Shown: piece after piece, positions 45,315 through 53,155 of the stretch | Position numbering within the stretch: the first letter of the stretch is position 1 | Layout: every line of letters starts with the position of its first letter | Made by a program: the position numbers and the translations under genes | Assembly (NCBI GenBank): GCA_029261965.1 | Contig: JAJDAH010000049.1 | Location: 1-53,829, forward strand | Direction of reading: 5' to 3' | DNA length: 53,829 bases | Source of the DNA: Polyangiaceae bacterium | Lineage (GTDB): Bacteria > Myxococcota_A > Polyangia > Polyangiales > Polyangiaceae | Notes under the pieces: model-generated | The model's input: only the letters and a program-made list of their open reading frames with translations | Databases searched by the model: none | What the model was told of the DNA's origin: nothing

Positions 45315-45339
45315 GGCCTCGGCCCCTTGGGCCGAGGCC
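45315..45339. terminator. Strong 11-bp GC hairpin downstream of alkB
   Basis: GGCCTCGGCCC-CTT-GGGCCGAGGCC is a perfect 11-bp stem with a 3-base loop, about 115 bp past the alkB stop. It lacks a T-run, so it may be a Rho-assisted or weak terminator, or an RNA-stabilising hairpin. Confidence 0.4.
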
Positions 45340-45444
45340 GAGGCCGGTGGCACGCCCCTCGCATCAGGGCGGGGGAGCGAGACGGCGCAGAAACTTTTCC
45401 ATTACGGATCAGGCGTGGGAGACGCACTCGCTCCGAGAGGCACC

Positions 45445-45780
45445 ATGCGTCGAAATCAAAGCTCAGCCGACATCACCGACGAGACCCACGCCGAGGCGCT
45501 CGAACGACGAGCTCGGCGGCACCGCCGACGCGGCGAACAGCGCCGAGCGATGCTGGCGCTCCGAGAAGCGGCTCAGGGCGAGCAGGACGACGCACGTCTT
45601 TGGACGCTGTACGGCGTCCAGTGCGTGCGTGTCCGTCGTCTCGACGAGGCTCTCGAAGCCCTCGGGCACGCCGCTTGGCTCAGAGAACGCGCGCGCGACA
45701 CGGCGCGAGCGCGAGTGACTCACACGCTGCGCGCACAGCTCTCCGAGGGCGGACTCGCCAGCGCGCGGTTCGCCGCGTAG
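45445..45780 (+). CDS. Small TPR-like hypothetical protein (111 aa)
   Basis: Begins MRRNQSSADITDETHAEALE, preceded by GAGAGG. It is Arg-rich (RRRGEQRRAMLALREAAQGE) with repeated A-L-x-x-L helices (WTLYGVQCVRVRRLDEALEA, GHAAWLRERARDTARAR), compatible with two to three TPR-like helix pairs. It has no signal peptide. I cannot assign function. It is convergent with the small Cys protein. Confidence 0.55.
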   Translation: MRRNQSSADITDETHAEALERRARRHRRRGEQRRAMLALREAAQGEQDDARLWTLYGVQCVRVRRLDEALEALGHAAWLRERARDTARARVTHTLRAQLSEGGLASARFAA

Positions 45781-45787
45781 CGGCACT

Positions 45788-46033
45788 TCAGGCTTCGACG
45801 TAGGCCAGGCCGCCGGCGTCGAAGGAGCGCATCGTGTTCCTGTTGCAGAACGGGCAAAACCACGCGACGTCGAAGCGTGACTCGTCCGCGCCGATGCTGT
45901 GAGCGGGAGATGTCAGCGTTTTTCTGCGGCCGGTGTCCGTCGCCGTGCCCACCAAGACGTGCCTCTGCTCGTCGAGCTCGGCGGCTAGGTTTGCCTGACA
46001 CTCGCACACCGATCGAATCGTTGCTTTCTTCAC
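45788..46033 (-). CDS. Small Cys-containing hypothetical protein (81 aa)
   Basis: Starts GTG 46033 with AGGGTGA upstream. Contains CEC (residues 10-12) and CPFC (60-63), a possible zinc-binding set; the sequence between them is basic and unstructured (VGTATDTGRRKTLTSP). The 7-bp gap to the convergent plus-strand gene is tight. Function unknown; a small zinc-ribbon protein is plausible. Confidence 0.55.
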   Translation of the reverse strand: MKKATIRSVCECQANLAAELDEQRHVLVGTATDTGRRKTLTSPAHSIGADESRFDVAWFCPFCNRNTMRSFDAGGLAYVEA

Positions 46034-46407
46034 GTGCTCACCCTAGCAGGGCGTTGAAAAACTCCCCGCCCAGAAAAAATCATGCAGGCGCAGAAGTATC
46101 TGAACGAGCGAGGTTCATGAACCCCTCACTTCTGCGGGGTTCGGGAATCTCGCTTCGCAACATCTGGCGCCGTCGAGCATGTAGCAGGCCGTTTTTCAAC
46201 GGCCTCTCGTCGAGCTTGACCGGTGGCCGCGAACGGCTGAATAGGGGATGGCGCGCGCGCGGGTCAAGTCCGAAGGCGCGCCAGCCCACAACCGCTCGGC
46301 GCTTGCGCAAGAGGCGGAGTTTCGAGCGTCGATTCAGATCGATGACTGGCGCACGGAATGCCCGCTTTGCGCAACCAGGGCCCGGCGCTATGCTCGCTGC
46401 GCCCGCC
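46034..46407. other. Intergenic region holding the MITE-like element
   Basis: About 370 bp between the small Cys gene and tRNA-Gly. Positions 46048-46205 are the MITE-like element described separately. The remaining 200 bp to the tRNA contains no supported gene; a GC-rich stretch GGCGCGCGCGGGTCAAG (46250-46266) has no obvious function. Confidence 0.5.
46048..46205. mobile_element. MITE-like or IS-end remnant with 15-bp terminal inverted repeats
   Basis: A 158-bp segment bounded by inverted ends AGGGCGTTGAAAAAC (46048-46062) and GTTTTTCAACGGCCT (46191-46205): 14 of 15 bases match when one is reversed. Both ends carry TAGCAGG (46044-46050 and 46182-46188), although the right copy lies just inside the right arm. 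The interior has nested inverted repeats (GCAGAAGT...ACTTCTGC and GGTTCATGAACC). It has no coding capacity. Ends like GTTTTTCAACGCC are known from several IS families; the family is not determined here. Confidence 0.55.
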
Positions 46408-46480
46408 GCGGGGCTAGCTCAGTTGGTAGAGCGCAAGCTTCCCAAGCTTGATGTCGCCGGTTCGAATCCGGTGCCCCGCT
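46408..46480 (+). tRNA. tRNA-Gly (anticodon CCC)
   Basis: Acceptor GCGGGGC pairs with GCCCCGC (46473-46479); D-arm AGCTCAGTTGGTAGAGC; anticodon stem CAAGC/GCTTG around loop TTCCCAA (anticodon CCC); T-arm CCGGTTCGAATCCGG; discriminator T as in other glycine tRNAs. No CCA is encoded (TCAG follows). 73 nt. Confidence 0.96.
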
Positions 46481-46525
46481 CAGAACCGCTCCCAGCCGTC
46501 TGCGGTTGTGCTCGGGGCGGCTGTG

Positions 46526-46601
46526 CTCGGGGCAACGCTCTGCTCGGCACGCTCTGCTTGGCAACGCTCTGCTCGGCAACGCTCTGCTCGACGACGCTCT
46601 A
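46526..46601 (+). repeat. Five tandem 14-17 bp units downstream of tRNA-Gly
   Basis: Units CTCGGGGCAACGCTCTG, CTCGGCACGCTCTG, CTTGGCAACGCTCTG, CTCGGCAACGCTCTG and CTCGACGACGCTCTA follow one another without spacers. They begin about 45 bp after the tRNA. A minisatellite-like array. No open frame uses them as protein repeats with confidence. Confidence 0.65.
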
Positions 46602-46756
46602 CGCCACGTCGAAAGAAAGTTAAGACGCTCGCCCCACACTCGCGCGCGGGGCGATAGTCGGTTGAGCGAGACTGTCCCCGCAGACGAAGCTAGGAAAAGC
46701 TCGGGCCGGGGACAAGTGTTTGCTCGATTTGTTTTGTTTCGGTTTGGTATCGCGTC

Positions 46757-47266
46757 GTGATTTGGATCTTTGGATATGGCTCTCTCGTTTGGCGGCCCGC
46801 CTTCGACTACGTAGAAGCGAGGCCCAGCTTCGTGCGGCATTGGGCTCGTCGTTTCTGGCAGGCGTCGACGGATCATCGCGGGGTTCCTGGGGCGCCGGGC
46901 TGTGTAGTCACGCTGGTCCCGAAGCGCTCGGCGGTGTGTTGGGGAGTGGCCTATGCGCTCGATGCCCGCGCCGCCAAGACGGTGTTCGCCAAGCTCGATC
47001 ACCGAGAGAAGGGAGGCTACGAGCGGGTCGAAATCGAAATCGAAATGGGCAGAGAGCGACAAAAAGGGGTCACCTACGTGGCGGGTCCGGAGAACCCGAA
47101 CTACTTGGGTCACTCGACACTCCGTGAAATTGCGGAGACGGTGCGATCGGCCCGCGGTCCGAGCGGTGACAACGTCGAATACGTTCTGCGACTGGCAGCG
47201 GCTCTGCGCGCGATGGGCGCCGAAGACGCGCACGTCTTCGAGCTGGCGCGGCTCGTCGGGGAGTAG
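46757..47266 (+). CDS. ChaC-like gamma-glutamylcyclotransferase
   Basis: A 169-aa enzyme. Starts GTG, giving MIWIFGYGSLVWRPAFDY, the ChaC substrate-binding motif (YGSL). The catalytic Glu is in LDHREKGGYER (Glu 84). ChaC enzymes act mainly on glutathione, releasing 5-oxoproline and Cys-Gly. Length and motif spacing are typical. It is not coupled to its neighbours; a 3-bp gap separates its stop from the convergent acyl-CoA dehydrogenase gene. The 5' side is the repeat array after tRNA-Gly. Confidence 0.88.
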   Translation: MIWIFGYGSLVWRPAFDYVEARPSFVRHWARRFWQASTDHRGVPGAPGCVVTLVPKRSAVCWGVAYALDARAAKTVFAKLDHREKGGYERVEIEIEMGRERQKGVTYVAGPENPNYLGHSTLREIAETVRSARGPSGDNVEYVLRLAAALRAMGAEDAHVFELARLVGE

Positions 47267-47269
47267 CCC

Positions 47270-48436
47270 TCAGGCGTGGTCGAAGATTTCCGCCGCCAAG
47301 TGCCGGCGGTGGTGAAGGGCGTCACCCAAGGTGCCGCGACTCCACAGGGCGCGCTTGAAGTAGAAGTGCACGTCGCAGTCCCAAGTGAAGCCGAACCCGC
47401 CGTGTAGCTGGACGCCCTTTCGTGTGGCGTAGGCGAAGGTGTCGCTCGCGAGGGTTTTTGCCATGCGAGCGGCGGTGGGCGCTTTGCCGTCTTTCGCTTC
47501 GAACGCCGCCGCCGCGGCTAGCGCCTGGCTTCGCGCGAGCTCGAGGCCGCACATGATGTCCACGATGGGATGTTTGACCGCTTGGAAGGAGCCAATCTTG
47601 CGTCCGAACTGCTCGCGATCGGCGGCGTAGTCTCGAGTCAATCCGAGGGTGGCCTCGATGGCGCCGACCATTTCTGCCGCCAACATGGCCTGACCCTTTG
47701 CGAGCCAAGTGCCGAGCTCCGCGCGGTCCTCTCCCGCGAGACGGATGCTGTCGGCTCCTTCGAAAATGACACGCGCCGTCCGCCGCGTCGGATCGACGCT
47801 GACTTCCGGCTCGACGCGAACCGCGTCCTGGCCAGCTTTGACCAAGTACAGCCCGACCTGGTCCCCGGCTCGGGCGGGCACGACGAACAAGTCCGCCTGG
47901 CGCCCGAACAGCACGTGGGTCTTCGTGCCCGTCAGCTTGGCCGAATCGGGTGAGACCCGAGTCTGCACGTCGTTGGGCTCCCAGCTCGGATCAGGTTCGC
48001 TCAGAGCGACGGTGGCCAACTTCTCCCCCGAGATGATGCTCGGGCACCACTCGCGTTTCTGCGCGTCGCTCCCGGCCGATTCGATTCCCGCGAGAGCCAA
48101 CATCGTACCGAAGTAGGGGGAGGGGAGCAGACGCCTGCCCATTTCCTCGAACAAGAGTGCCAGGTGCAGTTGATCGAACCCGGCTCCGCCGTACTGCTCT
48201 GGCGAAACGAGACCGATCCAACCCAACTCGGCGATTTGTTTCCAGGTTGCCGGGTCGAAGCCGACGTCGTCCAGGGCTAGCTTACGCACTCGTTCGATCG
48301 AAGAATGCTCTTGAAGAAATCGGCGGGCCTGCGTCCGAGCCAGGTCGTGTTCTTCGGTGAACCCGAAATCGCTAGGAATCGTCGGGGCCTCGAGAATTGC
48401 GGTCAGGCCGTCGGCGTCTTCGTCGATGTTTTTCAT
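47270..48436 (-). CDS. Acyl-CoA dehydrogenase (second subunit of a pair)
   Basis: A 388-aa ACAD-fold flavoprotein. FTEEHDLARTQARRFLQEHS, GWIGLVSPEQYGGAGFDQLH, VALSEPDPSW, and a C-terminal QLHGGFGFTWDCDVHFYFKR are recognisable. The usual catalytic E-G-T is not present; the equivalent reads S-R-G-T. Start ATG 48436 has AGTGAGG upstream and lies 8 bp after the stop of the next ACAD gene. The adjacent pair looks like the two-gene alpha2beta2 dehydrogenases known in actinobacteria. Confidence 0.88.
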   Translation of the reverse strand: MKNIDEDADGLTAILEAPTIPSDFGFTEEHDLARTQARRFLQEHSSIERVRKLALDDVGFDPATWKQIAELGWIGLVSPEQYGGAGFDQLHLALLFEEMGRRLLPSPYFGTMLALAGIESAGSDAQKREWCPSIISGEKLATVALSEPDPSWEPNDVQTRVSPDSAKLTGTKTHVLFGRQADLFVVPARAGDQVGLYLVKAGQDAVRVEPEVSVDPTRRTARVIFEGADSIRLAGEDRAELGTWLAKGQAMLAAEMVGAIEATLGLTRDYAADREQFGRKIGSFQAVKHPIVDIMCGLELARSQALAAAAAFEAKDGKAPTAARMAKTLASDTFAYATRKGVQLHGGFGFTWDCDVHFYFKRALWSRGTLGDALHHRRHLAAEIFDHA

Positions 48437-48444
48437 GCTCGACC

Positions 48445-49665
48445 TCACTTGCTTTTCGGGAGCATGAGCACCCGCTCGCCGATGATGTTTCGCTGAATCT
48501 CGCTGGTCCCGCCGCCGATCGTCATGCCGAACGAGTTCATGTACCCGCGGGGCCACTCCGCCGCGTCGGGAGCATTCGGGTCGTCGAGCCACAACCCCAC
48601 ATCGGGCCCGAGCATTTCGCAGGCCAACTCGTTGAGCCGCTGGTTCCACTCGCTCGAAACGAGCTTGTTCATCAGTCGGACCCCCATGGGTCGATCGACG
48701 TTCAAACCATCGACGCCCGCTCGAGCCGCCGTGACCCCCATCGCCTGAGCTTCCGCCCAGAGCCCGGCCACGCGATCTCGAAAGAGGGGATCTTCCGCGA
48801 CGGATTTTCCGTCCCGTCGAGACTTTTTCGCCAAACGAACCAGCCGTTTGAGCTGGCCGACCAGCGCAGCCGCCCGTTCGCGTCCGGATCCTTCGCCCGC
48901 GCCGCGCTCGAACAGCAGGGTCGTCATCGCGACCTGCCATCCTTGGCCCTCCTCGCCGAGCAGCGCGGTCTTCGGCATCTTTGCGTTGTCGAACAGCACT
49001 TGATTGAAGCCGCCTTCGCCGGTCATCTTGACGAGCGGCTGAACTTCCACCCCTTCGGTTTGCATGGGGAACAGGAAGTACGAGAGCCCTTGGTATTTGT
49101 GTACGTCCGGGTTGGTTCGTGCGAGCAGGATCATCCATTTGGCGACGTGGGCTAGCGTGGTCCACACCTTGTGACCGCTGACTTGCCAACCATCGTCGGT
49201 TTTGACGGCTTTCGTGCGCAGGCTCGCGAGGTCCGAGCCCGCTTCTGGCTCACTGAATCCCTGGCACCATACTTCTTCGCAGCGGAGCATCGGGCCGAGC
49301 AGTTTCTTCTGCTCCTCCGTCCCGTAGGCCAGAATGGTGGGGCCCGCCCAATGCAGTCCGATGACGTTCACGAGAAACGGCGCCCGAGCGCGGTGCAACT
49401 CCTGCATCACGATGCGATGCCGATCGGGGTCGACTCCCTGTCCGCCGTACTCTTTCGGGACGTCGTATCCCAGCAGGCCGGCGTCGTAGACCAACATTTG
49501 CCAGTCGCGGAGGAACTCGAACTGTCGGTCGCTTTCGACCTCGAGAAAGCTTTGGGGGAGCTTGAACCCTGGCGGCTTCGGCTTGTTCTTCGCGACCCAG
49601 TCCCGCGTCTCGGTGCGGAACTTCGTCAGCTCTTCCGATTCTTCCGATTCGTTGACGTCACCCAT
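48445..49665 (-). CDS. Acyl-CoA dehydrogenase (first subunit of a pair)
   Basis: A 406-aa ACAD. EELTKFRTETRDWVAKNKPK, FSEPEAGSDLASLRT (substrate-binding region), MTGEGGFNQVLFDNAKMPKT, and the C-terminal GGGTSEIQRNIIGERVLMLP. The canonical E of E-G-T is G here (G-G-G-T), so the catalytic base must come from another position or from the partner subunit. Together with the downstream ACAD it likely forms a heterotetramer acting on an acyl-CoA; chain length unknown. Confidence 0.9.
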   Translation of the reverse strand: MGDVNESEESEELTKFRTETRDWVAKNKPKPPGFKLPQSFLEVESDRQFEFLRDWQMLVYDAGLLGYDVPKEYGGQGVDPDRHRIVMQELHRARAPFLVNVIGLHWAGPTILAYGTEEQKKLLGPMLRCEEVWCQGFSEPEAGSDLASLRTKAVKTDDGWQVSGHKVWTTLAHVAKWMILLARTNPDVHKYQGLSYFLFPMQTEGVEVQPLVKMTGEGGFNQVLFDNAKMPKTALLGEEGQGWQVAMTTLLFERGAGEGSGRERAAALVGQLKRLVRLAKKSRRDGKSVAEDPLFRDRVAGLWAEAQAMGVTAARAGVDGLNVDRPMGVRLMNKLVSSEWNQRLNELACEMLGPDVGLWLDDPNAPDAAEWPRGYMNSFGMTIGGGTSEIQRNIIGERVLMLPKSK

Positions 49666-49815
49666 GGTCGGGACATTTGTGCACGTGGCGCCGACCGAGG
49701 CACAGCAGCGTTCTTGCAGTGAAGCGCTGCACCGGCGCAGCGATTTCGAGCGCCCGTCCTAATGAACAAACCCCAAGCTATTGAGGCTAGAGTCCCACCC
49801 CGAAGGAGCCGAGAG

Positions 49816-51036
49816 ATGATCGAGTGGTCCGAACAGCACAAAACGATCCGCGACATGTTTCGCAAGTTCGTCGAGTCAGAAATCGTCCCCAATCTCGAGA
49901 AGTACGAGCACGGCGGGGAGCCTCCTTACGACGTCTTGCGAAAGATGTTCGCGACGTTCGGAGTCACCGAAATGGCCAAGGGGCGATTCGAGTCGCAGAT
50001 CCGACGTCACGAAAGTGGCGAAGAAGCCCCTCGGGATGACGAAGAAAGCGGTCCGAGCGGCGATGCGATCGCCATGCAGATGATCCCGGTCATCGAGTTG
50101 TCGAGATACAGTCCGGGCATGGTGACGGCGCTCGGCGTCAGCATGGGTCTGACGGCCAATGCGATCATGCGCAAGGGCACCCTCGAGCAGAAGAAGAAAT
50201 TCGGGCTGGAGCTCATGACGCTCGAGAAGATCGGCGCCTGGGCGATCACCGAGCCGGGTTCGGGCTCCGATGCATTCGGCAGTATGAAGTCCACTGCGAA
50301 GCGTGATGGGAACGGTGGCTACGTGCTGAACGGGCAAAAGACGTTCATCACGAATGGTCCGTTCGCCGACACCATCGTCTTCATCTGCAAGCTCGACGAA
50401 GGCAACGAGCCGCGCGTGCGGAAGGTCGTGAGCTTCGTCCTCGACAAGGGTATGCCTGGGCTGACCCAGTCGAAGCCGCTACGGAAGATGGGCATGCATT
50501 CTTCGCCGACGGGGGAGCTCTTCCTCGACGACGTGAAGGTGGGCAAAGATCGACTCATTGGCGGCACCGAAGAGACGACGGCCCGGTCCGGAGCGAAGGA
50601 CACCTTCACCTCCGAGCGCACCGGCGTAGCCGCCATGGCGCTTGGCATCGTGGACCGGTGCCAACTCTTGTGCACGGAGTACGCAAAGACCCGGGTGCAG
50701 TTCGGTCGCCCGATCGGTGAGTTTCAGTTGATTCAGCTGAAGATCGCCAAGATGGAAGTCGCGCGCATGAACATCCAGAACCTCGTGTTTCGGATCATCG
50801 AGCTCGGAGCTCAGGGCAAGAGCATGGGTTTGGCCGAAGCGAGCGCGTGCAAGCTCTACTGTGCGCAGGCCGCGATGGAGGTCGCCCTAGAAGCGGTTCA
50901 GCTGTTCGGTGGCAACGGTTACATGTCGGAGTACGGGGTCGAGCAGCTCTGCCGAGACGCCAAAGTCCTGCAGATCTACGGCGGCACCGACGAGATCCAG
51001 GTGTCCCAAATCGCTCGCACCCTGCTGGCGGACTGA
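49816..51036 (+). CDS. Acyl-CoA dehydrogenase
   Basis: A 406-aa ACAD from ATG 49816, preceded by AAGGAGCC; an upstream ATG at 49762 has no ribosome binding site. [20 protein letters not shown] and [16 protein letters not shown] are FAD/substrate motifs; [20 protein letters not shown] and [20 protein letters not shown] are typical ACAD helices. The C-terminus reads [16 protein letters not shown] (no E-G-T). A distinctive acidic insert ([20 protein letters not shown], about residues 62-81) sits between the first helices. Divergent from the paired ACAD genes. Confidence 0.92.
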   Translation: MIEWSEQHKTIRDMFRKFVESEIVPNLEKYEHGGEPPYDVLRKMFATFGVTEMAKGRFESQIRRHESGEEAPRDDEESGPSGDAIAMQMIPVIELSRYSPGMVTALGVSMGLTANAIMRKGTLEQKKKFGLELMTLEKIGAWAITEPGSGSDAFGSMKSTAKRDGNGGYVLNGQKTFITNGPFADTIVFICKLDEGNEPRVRKVVSFVLDKGMPGLTQSKPLRKMGMHSSPTGELFLDDVKVGKDRLIGGTEETTARSGAKDTFTSERTGVAAMALGIVDRCQLLCTEYAKTRVQFGRPIGEFQLIQLKIAKMEVARMNIQNLVFRIIELGAQGKSMGLAEASACKLYCAQAAMEVALEAVQLFGGNGYMSEYGVEQLCRDAKVLQIYGGTDEIQVSQIARTLLAD

Positions 51037-51049
51037 CGGCTCGTGCCGG

Positions 51050-52528
51050 TCAGCCGGGGTCGGCGCTTCGGTCGCGGCGCGTCTTGGCGATGCGCAATCG
51101 GCGCTTCGCGGCCTCGAGCCCGCTCTGATTGGCTTGCCCCGCAGCGAGTTTTTCGTATCCGGACACTTCTTCTTCGATGGCGCGCACTTCGCCGTCGAAA
51201 TCGCGAAGGCGCCGAAGGATGTCCGCTTTGAGAGCGAGGTACCTCAGCCGCCGCGGACCGTAGCTCTTGGGCAGCGCGCGGTCGATCGCGGCCTTCGCTT
51301 CTTCGAGCTGGCCGACTTTCGAAAGCATCGATGCCAGACGGGCCGGCGGCTCGTAGCTCTCGGGCAGCTGTTTCTCTCTTTCGCGGAGCATTTTGATGGC
51401 GCGATCGGGCTTCCCGAGGGCGAGGTACGCGTTGGCGCGCGCATAGTCGTGAGTCTGGGCCACTTGCGGCGTCGGCGCTTCCGCCGCAGCTTTCTCCATC
51501 AGAGCGAGTCTGCGCTCGTTCGCCGCCTTCTGGCCGGCGTGGTCGCCGAGGGTTTCGCGCGTGTTGGCGAGGATGGAGAGCGCGTCGGCTCGGTCGTCCA
51601 CCGACGCGTCGGGGGGTGGCGATTCCGTGAGCTTCTCGAGGTGGGCGATGACCCCCCCGAGCGCGGCCTTGCGGTCCGGGCCCGGCTCGAACTTTTCGAT
51701 GCACGCGACGTAGTAGTGACAGAAGTCCGCCGGAATCGCCGATCCGCGGAGCTCCGAGAGGTGGTTCTTGCCGACGTTGACGCAAGCTTTCCACTCCTCG
51801 GCTCGATGGAGCGCCATGACCCAGCCGAGCAGGGCTTCGCTGCGACGTGGCCAAGTTGCGTCGACGGACGCGAGCAACTTTTCGTAGTGCGTCGCCGATT
51901 CGGAGAACTTTCCGGCCACTTGGGCGGCTTTTGCTGCCACCAATCGACCCAGGGGCGAGTCGTCGCCGAGCTCGCTCTTTCGGCGACGATCTAGGGCATC
52001 GAGCGACTCGTTGGCGAATTGCACGAGCTCTCGGGTGGACGCGGCACCGGGCCACATCCCGAGCACGGCACCGTCAGTCGGGTCGATGACGAAAAACGTG
52101 GGCCAGACGTTGACGTCGTACTTTTCGAGAAACGCACCGTTGTTTTCGTTGTCCGTGTCGATGGCGACGAACTCGAGGCGTTTGCCGAGCGGCGAAAGTG
52201 CCGCGTCGGTGAAGACGTAGCTCTTCATGCTGAGGCACGTGTGGCACCACGGCGCCCACGCATCCACGAACAGCGCCTTCCCATCCGAGGTCGCACGTTT
52301 TGTGGCAGCGGGGACATCGTCGTGGCTGAACGAAACCGCCAATTTCGGAGCCGCGGCCGCCCCGTCGGCTGTTGCGTTAGGACCTGCCGATGCTGCGAGC
52401 GCGGCGGAGTCTGACGTCGCCGGGCGCGCGTCGGTGGTTGGCTTCTTGCACGCCGTCAATGCGGTTGGCGCTGCCAACAGCACTGCCAACAGGCCGGCCT
52501 TCGTCGCTCGTCGAACCGGGGAGTCCAC
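51050..52528 (-). CDS. Thioredoxin-fold TPR lipoprotein
   Basis: A 492-aa exported protein: signal with lipobox LTAC (Cys 27), then Ala/Ser linker. Thioredoxin-like domain at about 65-175 with active site WCHTC (94-98) preceded by FVDAWAP and followed by VWPTFFVID. The remaining 300 residues are tetratricopeptide-like helix pairs (e.g. YARANAYLALGKPDRAIKML, ARLASMLSKVGQLEEAKAAI). Probably reduces or shuttles disulfides in the periplasm. Third gene after the PepSY protein and molybdoenzyme in one transcription direction. Confidence 0.85.
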   Translation of the reverse strand: MDSPVRRATKAGLLAVLLAAPTALTACKKPTTDARPATSDSAALAASAGPNATADGAAAAPKLAVSFSHDDVPAATKRATSDGKALFVDAWAPWCHTCLSMKSYVFTDAALSPLGKRLEFVAIDTDNENNGAFLEKYDVNVWPTFFVIDPTDGAVLGMWPGAASTRELVQFANESLDALDRRRKSELGDDSPLGRLVAAKAAQVAGKFSESATHYEKLLASVDATWPRRSEALLGWVMALHRAEEWKACVNVGKNHLSELRGSAIPADFCHYYVACIEKFEPGPDRKAALGGVIAHLEKLTESPPPDASVDDRADALSILANTRETLGDHAGQKAANERRLALMEKAAAEAPTPQVAQTHDYARANAYLALGKPDRAIKMLREREKQLPESYEPPARLASMLSKVGQLEEAKAAIDRALPKSYGPRRLRYLALKADILRRLRDFDGEVRAIEEEVSGYEKLAAGQANQSGLEAAKRRLRIAKTRRDRSADPG

Positions 52529-52546
52529 CGCGCCACCCTATCGCAG

Positions 52547-53125
52547 CTAGGGTCCCCCCGACCACACGATGTAGGCGATGGGAATCGCCGCTCCGAGCGC
52601 GGTGATGATCGCTCCGCGACCGATGAATCCCTTGCGACCCGGGATCATGAACAGCCCGCTCAGCGCCAAAAACAAGAGAAATATCGCGTAGCCGTCGGCG
52701 AAGACCGTCCACGCTTTTTTGCCCCGATTGAGATGGAGCCAGTTGGCAAGCCGGAAGAAAAAGCGCGGCTCCTGTCCTTCTTCGATCACTTTCTCCGTCG
52801 CCGTATCGAGGTGATACGTGCGGGTGTCGAACAGAATGTCGACTTGCGTATCGTCGACTCGGTACACCTCGGTCGGCTTCTCGGTTATTTCGAGGCGCGC
52901 GAGAACCTGTTTCGCGGCTTCTTGTTCGTCGTCGGGGAACGGTCCTGACACTACGTGGGTCCGCTCGATTTGATGGAAACTCGGGTCCCAGTGGGCGATG
53001 TGATTCACCGCGAGGCCACTGAGCGCGTAGATGATCGTGAGCCCGATGATGAAGTAGCCGATGTCGCGGTGCATCGCTCGCACCCAGGGTCGCCATCGGA
53101 CCTTTTTCGAGCGGGCTTCAGCCAT
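52547..53125 (-). CDS. PepSY-type transmembrane protein
   Basis: A 192-aa inner-membrane protein. TM helices at about 22-40, 140-161 and 170-188, with a periplasmic PepSY-like domain in between (IERTHVVSGPFPDDEQEAAK, TEVYRVDDTQVDILFDTRTY). His 19, 42, 45 and 131 (MHRDIGYFIIG, NHIAH, NWLHLNRGKKAW) sit near helix ends as in PepSY_TM proteins, several of which are electron-transfer or reductase partners. It follows the molybdoenzyme gene by 30 bp and precedes the thioredoxin-TPR gene by 18 bp. Confidence 0.85.
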   Translation of the reverse strand: MAEARSKKVRWRPWVRAMHRDIGYFIIGLTIIYALSGLAVNHIAHWDPSFHQIERTHVVSGPFPDDEQEAAKQVLARLEITEKPTEVYRVDDTQVDILFDTRTYHLDTATEKVIEEGQEPRFFFRLANWLHLNRGKKAWTVFADGYAIFLLFLALSGLFMIPGRKGFIGRGAIITALGAAIPIAYIVWSGGP

Positions 53126-53155
53126 GACTGCGTTGCCTCTCGAGCGGCAGTGGGG

